Source: Candidatus Methanophagales archaeon (lineage in GTDB: Archaea; Halobacteriota; Syntropharchaeia; Alkanophagales; Methanospirareceae). Taken from it: a stretch of DNA of 11,661 bases. Each line of letters starts with the position of its first letter. Within the stretch, counting starts at the first letter, position 1. Of the stretch, positions 1-4,974 are shown one piece after another. The notes beneath the pieces were generated by a model. It made no database searches. It was not told where the DNA came from and saw nothing but the letters and a program-made list of their open reading frames with translations. The stretch lies in the NCBI GenBank assembly GCA_021161765.1, contig JAGGZZ010000143.1, forward strand, positions 1 to 11,661. The letters run 5' to 3'. Made by a program: the position numbers and the translations under genes.

Positions 1-70
1 GGGTGATAAATTACTATCTCCGAAAGTCAACTTATAAATATCGCCTCATAAATCTGCGTAAATCTGTGTC

Positions 71-80
71 TTAAATAAAA
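71..80 (+). promoter_or_regulatory. Candidate TATA box for the radical SAM gene
   Basis: The sequence TTAAATAAAA is centred about 26 bases before the ATG at 101, the usual archaeal distance from TATA box to transcription start. There is no Shine-Dalgarno sequence before the ATG, so a leaderless transcript starting at or near the ATG would fit. A second TATA-like stretch, TTATAAATA at 32-40, would instead give a leader of about 40 bases. This is inferred from spacing only. Confidence 0.4.
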
Positions 81-100
81 AAAGCCATACGTTATATACC

Positions 101-1120
101 ATGACAATATGGAAAAGAGAGTTCAAGAATTGTGAGCTATGTGAGTGGAAATGTGGTGTTAACAGGTTAGAAGGGGAACCTGGCGTTTGTGGCGTTGGTA
201 TGCCCGAGATTGCCTACTGCAGCCTCGCACAGGTTCTGCGAAGTTATTCAGTTACGATGCTCGGCTGTAGTTTCAAATGTATCTACTGCAATGCCTACCG
301 GCTTTCGCAGTATCCCGGCAGCGGCTGGTTCTACCGGGGCTACATAGACCCAAGAGAGCTTGCGGCAGAGGCGATTCGCAGGATTAACTCACCGGAAGGG
401 AAGGCGATGCACGTGGATAAAATAAGCTTTACGGGTGGAGAGCCAACAATACATTTTCCGTATATTGCAAAGGTGGTAGAAGAGGCGAGGAAAAAGATAC
501 CGGAATTGGGCGTGGGCTTCGCCACAAACGGATTTGCAAGCCAGCGCACCCTTCAACAAATTATAGACCTCTGTTCTTACGTTACGTTCGAGATAAAAGC
601 GTTTCACGATGACACGCACCGGGCGATAACAGGAGCGCCGGTTGAGCCGGTGCTGCGCAATGCCGAATACCTCATCAGAAAAGGTAGAGAGAAGATACGT
701 GCATTCAGAACCATTGCAATACCCGGGATAAATGATACAGAAATAGAAGAAATAGCACAGTTCCTCGCTTCTATTGACCCTTCAGTGCCGCTGCGCATCA
801 TTCCTTTCAGACCTAACTATATTTTATATTACCATCCCGGACCTACGAAGAGGAGAATGGACGAAATCGGGCAGGCGGTCTTGAAAACGGGTCTTGAAAA
901 TGTCTGGTGGAGAGGATATTACCCCATGGAGGTATCAAAGCAAGCAGTTGAGACGGCGGCAAGGGAGTTTAAAGGCGTCAAGCAAGAAGGAGCAAGGCTT
1001 GCTTTCGCATATTCCAAGCTTGCTGGTTGCGTCAAAGCGGATAGAAACTGTGGTGAATGCCCGGTGAAGTTGAATTGCCCTGCGGGGTTAAAAGAACCGT
1101 GGTTGTTAGATGTAGAGTAA
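101..1120 (+). CDS. PflA-like radical SAM protein with N- and C-terminal cysteine groups
   Basis: This is a 339-residue radical SAM enzyme of unknown substrate. The core motif CX3CX2C is Cys56, Cys60 and Cys63 (CSFKCIYC), the three cysteines expected to hold the [4Fe-4S] cluster that cleaves S-adenosylmethionine; the TGGEP motif follows at 111-115. The N-terminus (CELCEWKC, then Cys30 in GVCGVG) resembles the cysteine-rich start of the pyruvate formate-lyase activase-like group (COG1180/COG1313 type). Near the C-terminus, Cys310, Cys317, Cys320 and Cys326 form a CX6CX2CX5C group that could hold an auxiliary cluster, as SPASM or twitch domains do, although the full seven-cysteine SPASM pattern is not seen. 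No signal peptide or membrane segment is seen, so it should be cytoplasmic. It is a lone + strand gene converging on cheA with a 20-base gap and has no obvious partner here. The radical SAM assignment is firm; the reaction cannot be named. Confidence 0.9.
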   Translation: MTIWKREFKNCELCEWKCGVNRLEGEPGVCGVGMPEIAYCSLAQVLRSYSVTMLGCSFKCIYCNAYRLSQYPGSGWFYRGYIDPRELAAEAIRRINSPEGKAMHVDKISFTGGEPTIHFPYIAKVVEEARKKIPELGVGFATNGFASQRTLQQIIDLCSYVTFEIKAFHDDTHRAITGAPVEPVLRNAEYLIRKGREKIRAFRTIAIPGINDTEIEEIAQFLASIDPSVPLRIIPFRPNYILYYHPGPTKRRMDEIGQAVLKTGLENVWWRGYYPMEVSKQAVETAAREFKGVKQEGARLAFAYSKLAGCVKADRNCGECPVKLNCPAGLKEPWLLDVE

Positions 1121-1124
1121 TTGC

Positions 1125-1145
1125 TCCTGCATCTTGCATCCTATA
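1125..1145 (-). repeat. Heptamer tandem array at the 3' end of cheA
   Basis: Two exact-phase 7-base units (TCCTGCA, TCTTGCA on the + strand) are followed by a diverged third, TCCTATA. The cheA stop codon (CTA on +, 1141-1143) lies inside the third unit. The consensus TC(C/T/A)TG(C/T)A is the same as in the arrays at the ends of cheY and cheW. The array fills the 20-base gap between the convergent radical SAM and cheA genes. Confidence 0.7.
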
Positions 1146-2730
1146 CCAACCCCCCTACATCCAGGATGAGCGCAACTGAGCCATCGCCGAGTATTGTCGC
1201 CCCTGCAAACTCTTTCCTGCCTTTGAGCTTTCCTTCTAACGGCTTGACTACTGTTTCCTGCTGACCAAGAAGTGTGCCAACCATAATGCCAAATAATTTT
1301 TCGTCTCGTTCCACCACCACCACAGGACCAAACCTATCTTTATCTTTGTTTCCCGGGACCTCGAAAATGGTTTTCAGTCTCAGCAGCGGCAAAACCTGTT
1401 CCCGGTATCCGAACGTTTCTTTGCCTTCAACGCTTTTCAAATCCTCTTCACCCACCGCTACTATTTCCCTGACTGAATCCAATGGAATGGCATATATTTC
1501 TTCTTCCACACCCACAAGTAAAGATTGAATAATGGCGGTAGTCAAAGGCAGACGCAATTCAATGCTTGTACCCCTACCTTTTTCTGTTGATATTCTAACG
1601 CTTCCGCCCAGTGATTTGATTTTTGATTTCACCACGTCAAAACCCACCCCCCTGCCTGAAACGTCGGTGATTTTTTTTGTTGTGCTCAGCCCTGGCGCAC
1701 CCAGGAGTTCATAGACATCCCCGTCACGCATCCTTGATGCCTCCTCTTGAGTTATAATTTTTCTTTCTACGGCTATCTTTTTGATTTTTTCTATATCCAG
1801 TCCTCTGCCATCATCCTCGACTGAAATGACAACGCAGTTCCCTTCTCTCCGCGCGCTCAATATGACCTTTCCCGTATCCTTTTTCCCCGCCTTTTCCCTC
1901 TCCCCCGGTTTTTCTATCCCATGGTCCACCGCATTACGCAGCAGATGCATTACTGCATCATTTATCTCATCAAGCACAAGACGGTCAAGTTCTATCTCCT
2001 TACCGGATACCTCGAAATCTACGTCTTTACCTGTTTTCCCGCTTAAATCCCGCACGGTTCTTGGAAACCTGTCAAATATATATGCAACCGGGAACATGCG
2101 CATCTCCGTTACCCTGTCCAGTAGTTCGGATGTGAGCCGGTGTGTTGTAGCTGTTACCTCATTGAGTTCCGGGATGGGATGTTCTGATGCTATCTGGAGA
2201 AGCCTCATCTTTGCTATTGATAACTCCTCAGCAATGTTCTGCAATGCCTGTATTTTTTCTATGCCTACCCTTATTGTAGGACCGACCCTGCCTGTCTCCT
2301 CCCTTTCCCTTTTCTCTTCCACCCTAACGGTTGATACTTCAACACCCTCCTTTTTCGGCAGAATATAGTCCAATTTCTTATACAGTGGTGTCAAATCACG
2401 CTTAACCGCCTTCCCTGCTGCGACATCTTCGACAAGCGTTTCAAGCCCGTCAAGACATTCTAACAGAACATCAACTGTCCCTTTTTCAATTTTACCCCCT
2501 TTCCTCAGCACGTCAAGCACGTTCTCCATCTCATGCGATAGGTTTTCCATCTCGGGATAAACCCTCATGGCGGCTATGCCTTTCAGTGTGTGCACCGACC
2601 TGAACGTTTCATTTATTGCGGCTGTGTTCTCTGGCTCTTTCTCTAACGTCAGCAAATTTCTACTTATACATTGTAGATGCTCCCTTGACTCGTTTATGAA
2701 CAGTTCCTTATATTTTGATACGTCAACCAT
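1141..2730 (-). CDS. cheA: Chemotaxis histidine kinase CheA lacking a P2 domain
   Basis: CheA is the soluble histidine kinase that couples receptors to CheY. The 529 residues contain, in order: a P1 phosphotransfer domain (about 1-120) with phospho-acceptor His47 in SVHTLKG; a charged linker (about 126-150); the P3 dimerisation helices (about 152-225); the P4 ATPase with N box HLLRNAVDHG (262-271), G1 box DDGRGL (306-311) and G2 box GRGVGFDVV (359-367); and a CheW-like P5 domain (about 395-529). The short P1-P3 linker leaves no room for a P2 domain, which binds CheY and CheB in many CheAs, so the protein is shorter than the usual 600-700 residues. The start is supported by the typical opening (MVDVSKYKELF), though only a weak ribosome site precedes it because a palindromic repeat lies directly upstream. 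It is the last gene of the minus-strand che cluster, and its stop codon lies inside a heptamer array. Confidence 0.96.
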   Translation of the reverse strand: MVDVSKYKELFINESREHLQCISRNLLTLEKEPENTAAINETFRSVHTLKGIAAMRVYPEMENLSHEMENVLDVLRKGGKIEKGTVDVLLECLDGLETLVEDVAAGKAVKRDLTPLYKKLDYILPKKEGVEVSTVRVEEKREREETGRVGPTIRVGIEKIQALQNIAEELSIAKMRLLQIASEHPIPELNEVTATTHRLTSELLDRVTEMRMFPVAYIFDRFPRTVRDLSGKTGKDVDFEVSGKEIELDRLVLDEINDAVMHLLRNAVDHGIEKPGEREKAGKKDTGKVILSARREGNCVVISVEDDGRGLDIEKIKKIAVERKIITQEEASRMRDGDVYELLGAPGLSTTKKITDVSGRGVGFDVVKSKIKSLGGSVRISTEKGRGTSIELRLPLTTAIIQSLLVGVEEEIYAIPLDSVREIVAVGEEDLKSVEGKETFGYREQVLPLLRLKTIFEVPGNKDKDRFGPVVVVERDEKLFGIMVGTLLGQQETVVKPLEGKLKGRKEFAGATILGDGSVALILDVGGLV

Positions 2731-2735
2731 CTTAC

Positions 2736-2776
2736 CACAAACCTTTCTTTAAAAAAGAAAGCTTTACCAAAGAAAT
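2736..2776. repeat. Palindromic intergenic repeat, copy A
   Basis: The perfect stem CTTTCTTT (2743-2750) / AAAGAAAG (2754-2761) has a 3-base loop, with CACAAAC before it and ACCAAAGAAA after it. The flanks as well as the stem match copy B near 4198-4236, so the two are members of one dispersed family rather than chance A/T-rich hairpins. This copy lies between the broken cheB remnant and cheA, where cheA would normally have its ribosome site, and the last codons of the cheB-like reading frame run into it. Confidence 0.6.
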
Positions 2777-3016
2777 TTGTTTTCGGTTTCCGGTGGTATT
2801 AACAGTTTTTCTATCAATCTTCTTTCCGCAACCTTGAAAACCATTTTTTCCACCTCCACGGTTGAGGCAGCCCTGACCTTGCTTATCAGTTCATTCTACG
2901 GCATCCATGCCGTCCCTGGCCGTGCCAACTACCCGTATGTTTGATGCCGAGTTCAGCATATCTGATACCATTCTCCTCATCAGCGATGAGTCATCCACCA
3001 CCAGCACGTTTATCAT
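2764..3016 (-). pseudogene. cheB: Broken cheB (protein-glutamate methylesterase) remnant
   Basis: Reading the minus strand from the ATG at 3016-3014, which overlaps the TAA stop of the CheC gene by one base, gives a CheB-type receiver start: MINVLVVDDSSLMRRM, then VVGTARDGMDAVE, then TGA at 2893-2891. The acidic pair DD is present, but the stop falls before the phosphorylated aspartate and the rest of the receiver. Immediately afterwards, in another frame (2895-2764), comes NELISKVRAASTVEVEK, which resembles the linker that follows the receiver in CheB (commonly ELI-KV-AA). The frame then closes at TAA 2766-2764, inside a palindromic repeat. Most of the receiver and the whole methylesterase domain are missing, so it cannot demethylate receptors. 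The one-base start/stop overlap and the position between cheC and cheA are typical of an intact che operon, which supports decay in place. A short ATG frame at 2844-2764 with GGAGGTGG before it could encode 26 residues, but this is probably incidental. Confidence 0.8.
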
Positions 3017-3594
3017 TACTCCCTCTCCCTCCTTCTCAGCGCTCTCTTTAGTTTCTTTACCGTCCTTCCCTCCATTACAAAGTATATACCCCCATTCATT
3101 TCGCTATCCATTTTCAATTCCAACATTAATGCCTCCGCTAACGGTAAAGATTTGAATTCATCGTAGCCGACTATATGAGCAACCGAAGGAATGACAGGCG
3201 AATTACGTGAAAAAAAAGTGGCGGTCTCACTGAGAGGAACAGAAACAATATTGGTCATCTCTTCGACCATGTCTAAAACATGTTTATGAGAGATCTCAGG
3301 AATCAACTCCCCATACATGTCTTCTGTAAGTCGGTGTGCGGTTTCAAATGGAAATACAAGGTATATATTTCCAACCATCTCACTTTTTGCTCTTAACTCT
3401 ATCTTTGATATAACATAGTCCTTTTCTATTCTTAATTGCTGAGCTGTCCAGTGGATAGATAGCGATTCGGCTTTGATCAGTCTGCCAATAAAGAATTGCA
3501 AATAAATCAGGGACTTCGAAGCAGCAGTCTTCAATATTTGCTCCATCATCCCTTTTTCGAATCCATTTCCTTCTTCTTCTCCTGTTTCTGTCAA
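3016..3594 (-). CDS. cheC: CheC-family CheY-phosphate phosphatase
   Basis: This 192-residue protein probably removes phosphate from CheY. The CheC/CheX/FliY signature (D/S)xxxExxN is seen once, as Asp108, Glu112 and Asn115 in DMVEEMTN, with Pro136 following at the expected distance. CheC normally has two such helices. The equivalent first helix (about residues 20-30, ILKTAASKS) lacks the Glu and Asn, so only one active site is likely, as in CheX. The length and two-half layout fit CheC better than the shorter CheX. The start is a TTG preceded by a strong ribosome site, GGGAGGGG, six bases upstream; Met16 is an alternative start. A basic tail (RALRRRERE) ends the protein. Its stop overlaps the ATG of the broken cheB by one base, so the two were translationally coupled. 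Nearby cheY and cheA support the role. Confidence 0.82.
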   Translation of the reverse strand: MTETGEEEGNGFEKGMMEQILKTAASKSLIYLQFFIGRLIKAESLSIHWTAQQLRIEKDYVISKIELRAKSEMVGNIYLVFPFETAHRLTEDMYGELIPEISHKHVLDMVEEMTNIVSVPLSETATFFSRNSPVIPSVAHIVGYDEFKSLPLAEALMLELKMDSEMNGGIYFVMEGRTVKKLKRALRRRERE

Positions 3595-3767
3595 GTTTAT
3601 CCCCTCCCTTTATAACTAGTCACCTAACACTGTCGATTTTTCTAACGAAAGATTGAAACAGTCTTAAAACTCTGCGTGCTCTGCGCTCTCCGCGGTGATA
3701 AATCACTGATTTTTTAGATAGTGCCAAACCCCTCTTGTATCCTGCATCTTGCATCATGTATCCTGTA
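3595..3767. other. Spacer between cheC and cheY with two repeat types
   Basis: No coding frame or RNA gene is recognised in these 173 bases. From the cheY side, the minus strand holds the heptamer array (3733-3770), then a GC-richer imperfect repeat with a period of about 9 bases (CTCTGCG at 3670 and 3679, then CTCTCCGCG), and then the ribosome site of cheC. The bases at 3694-3707 (GGTGATAAATCACT) match 2-15 of the window at 13 of 14 positions, so the window's left edge probably begins in another copy of the same repeat. Confidence 0.55.
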
Positions 3768-3770
3768 TCA
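3733..3770 (-). repeat. Heptamer tandem array at the 3' end of cheY
   Basis: Five consecutive 7-base units on the + strand (TCTTGTA, TCCTGCA, TCTTGCA, TCATGTA, TCCTGTA) are followed by TCA, which is the cheY stop codon (TGA on the minus strand) and the first three bases of a sixth unit. All units fit TC(C/T/A)TG(C/T)A with no indels. This is the cleanest of the three arrays in the cluster. Confidence 0.8.
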
Positions 3771-4157
3771 CCCCATAATTTCCTTTATTTTCTTTGCAAT
3801 TTTATCTTTTGAAAACGGTTTCATGATATAGCCTTTTGCTCCTATCTTCATCAAATCCGCAAATAACCCCCTGTCCTCCAACACCGTAACCATCACTATC
3901 TTCGCTTCAGGGTCTTTATTAAGTATCGCCTTCGTCGCTTCCACTCCGTTCATGGGTTCCATTATAACGTCCATCAATACTAAGTCTGGTTTGAGGCTCA
4001 TATATTTCCGAATTGCCTCTTCGCCATCCGCAGCTTCACTTACGACCTCAAATCCCGCCTCAGTTATTATGCTGCCAAGAACCGTCCTTACGTATGTAGA
4101 ATCGTCCACCAACAGTATCCTTACCTTTTTCATTTCCTTTCCCTTTCCCTTTTCCAT
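3768..4157 (-). CDS. cheY: Chemotaxis response regulator CheY
   Basis: This is a 129-residue stand-alone receiver domain, phosphorylated by CheA and expected to act on the motility machinery or another output. The acidic pair Asp18-Asp19 (LLVDDS), the phospho-acceptor Asp63 (LVLMDV), Thr91 and Lys113 (YIMKPF) are all in place, so it should be active. There is no output domain. The first eight residues (MEKGKGKE) are unusual and come from a purine-rich stretch of repeated GGAAA-type words. The second ATG (4133, giving MKKVRILLVDDS) is the more typical CheY start and could be the real one; neither has a strong ribosome site. A TATA-like box lies at 4191-4198 on the minus strand, so cheY may have its own promoter inside the cluster. 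Its stop codon begins a heptamer array. Confidence 0.95.
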   Translation of the reverse strand: MEKGKGKEMKKVRILLVDDSTYVRTVLGSIITEAGFEVVSEAADGEEAIRKYMSLKPDLVLMDVIMEPMNGVEATKAILNKDPEAKIVMVTVLEDRGLFADLMKIGAKGYIMKPFSKDKIAKKIKEIMG

Positions 4158-4190
4158 TTCCTTTTCTATTTCTTATTTGTTCCTCTCCTT

Positions 4191-4198
4191 TTTATAAC
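4191..4198 (-). promoter_or_regulatory. Candidate TATA box upstream of cheY
   Basis: The minus strand reads GTTATAAA, followed by AAGGAGAGG. The usual 25-26 base spacing would put transcription start near 4169, about 12 bases before the ATG at 4157. The box sits just past palindromic repeat copy B, which could insulate cheY from upstream cheW transcription. This is a spacing-based inference only. Confidence 0.3.
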
Positions 4199-4238
4199 AC
4201 AAACTTTCTTTTGAAAAGAAAGTTGATCAAAGAAACAT
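4198..4238. repeat. Palindromic intergenic repeat, copy B
   Basis: The perfect palindrome AACTTTCTTTT (4202-4212), one central G, then AAAAGAAAGTT (4214-4224), is followed by GATCAAAGAAA. With its flanks (CACAAAC before, CAAAGAAA after) it aligns with copy A at 2736-2776. It lies between cheW and cheY. The long A/T stem with T-runs on either strand could act as a transcription terminator, but the shared flanks point to a repeat family. Confidence 0.6.
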
Positions 4239-4242
4239 TTTA

Positions 4243-4276
4243 TCCTGTATCTTGTATCCTGCATCCTGCATCCTCA
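4243..4276 (-). repeat. Heptamer tandem array at the 3' end of cheW
   Basis: Four perfect 7-base units on the + strand (TCCTGTA, TCTTGTA, TCCTGCA, TCCTGCA) are followed by TCCTCA, a unit lacking its G. The last three bases of that unit are the cheW stop codon (TGA on the minus strand, 4276-4274). The consensus is the same as in the arrays at the ends of cheY and cheA. Confidence 0.78.
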
Positions 4277-4747
4277 TCCTTCCTCCTTCGCCAACACTTG
4301 TTTCAGGTCAAGTAAGATGAATGGTCGGTTCTCAATCTTACCCACGCCCACCTGATACTCCTTAGAAATCTCCGCTGTAACATCCTTAGCCGTTACATCA
4401 ATGTCTGTCATAGAAATCATCAATACTTCAGCAGCATCAACAAGCATGCCAACAGGATTGCCCTCAAATTCTGCTATAATTATCCGTGAATCCGCATCTA
4501 TCTCCTTATGCTCGAGACCAAACCATTTCCTGAGGCTTATTACCGTGACCAGGTTGCCACGGTGATTTGTTACGCCCTCGATAAAATCCGCGGAGCGAGG
4601 GACCCTCGTAATTGTTGTTATCTTTGCAATCTCCTTTATGTTCATGTTCTTTACATCCACACCAAATTCCTTATCTCCCAGTCTGAAGATTGCATAAGGT
4701 CTCGTTTCCTCTGCATCTACATTTGCACCCGTTCTTTCCTCTGGCAT
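4274..4747 (-). CDS. cheW: Chemotaxis coupling protein CheW
   Basis: CheW is the 157-residue scaffold that links receptor tips to CheA's P5 domain. The whole protein is one CheW domain after an acidic, probably flexible start of about 15 residues. Family features include YAIFRLGDKEFGVDV (18-32), the receptor-binding region ITRVPRSADFIEGVTNHRGN (46-65) with its NxRG turn, and the closing ILLDLKQVL. The start is supported by GGGAGTGAT a few bases before the ATG. It lies downstream of the receptor gene, separated from it by a 186-bp element with inverted terminal repeats, and upstream of cheY. The C-terminus looks complete, so the heptamer array that overlaps its stop has not obviously cut it short. 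Confidence 0.95.
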   Translation of the reverse strand: MPEERTGANVDAEETRPYAIFRLGDKEFGVDVKNMNIKEIAKITTITRVPRSADFIEGVTNHRGNLVTVISLRKWFGLEHKEIDADSRIIIAEFEGNPVGMLVDAAEVLMISMTDIDVTAKDVTAEISKEYQVGVGKIENRPFILLDLKQVLAKEEG

Positions 4748-4763
4748 ATAATATCACTCCCAA

Positions 4764-4949
4764 CTTGGAAAATCCTAAATTTCAAATCCGAAACCCTAAA
4801 CAATACCAAATACCAAAATCCAAATGACCAAAACATAAAGATTTTGAATTTTGGATTTAGATATTTGAATTTGTTTCCGTGGGCTCTGCCCACGACCCCG
4901 CAAGCCCTGTAAGGGCTTATTTGGTGCTTAGGATTTAGTATTTTCCAAG
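4764..4949. mobile_element. MITE-like element with terminal inverted repeats between the receptor gene and cheW
   Basis: The left end CTTGGAAAATCCTAAAT (4764-4780) and the reverse complement of the right end (4933-4949) match at 16 of 17 positions. Inside is an A/T-rich core of AAATCC/GGATTT words that folds on itself: 4807-4821 pairs with 4853-4867 at 13 of 15 positions. Two perfect GC-rich hairpins follow: CGTGGGC/GCCCACG (4878-4894) and AAGCCCT/AGGGCTT (4902-4918). No transposase is encoded, so it would be non-autonomous. A possible 2-base AA duplication flanks it, too short to be convincing. An 80-codon TTG frame runs through it (4959-4717) but translates the repeat and is doubtful. Confidence 0.55.
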
Positions 4950-4962
4950 AACTAAACAATTA

Positions 4963-4974
4963 CATCACCTCCTT
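4963..4974 (-). promoter_or_regulatory. Near-perfect Shine-Dalgarno sequence with no clear gene after it
   Basis: The minus strand reads AAGGAGGTGATG, overlapping the receptor gene's stop codon (4975-4973). It is the best ribosome site in the window and is placed as if a coupled gene began within about 10 bases. What follows is an immediate stop after ATG, then a TTG frame that enters the inverted-repeat element; cheW begins about 215 bases further on. It may be the original ribosome site for cheW, separated from it by the element. Confidence 0.5.

Noticed and set aside
1..100. Possible RNA gene at the left edge
   Set aside because: No tRNA-like or other stable fold was recognised; the stretch is explained by short repeats and A/T-rich promoter sequence.
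1781..2368. A 195-codon open frame opposite cheA
   Set aside because: It is a serine-rich shadow of the cheA frame with no recognisable domain or ribosome site.
2764..2844. A 26-codon ATG frame with GGAGGTGG upstream, between the cheB remnant and cheA
   Set aside because: It continues the out-of-frame CheB linker and ends in the palindromic repeat, so it is better read as part of the pseudogene.
3652..3659. ATTGAAAC, the typical 3' end of many archaeal CRISPR repeats
   Set aside because: It occurs once only, with no regularly spaced copies in the window, so there is no array.
4508..4912. A 134-codon + strand open frame across the cheW 5' part and the inverted-repeat element
   Set aside because: It is antisense to cheW and then translates the repeat; the composition is unlike a protein.
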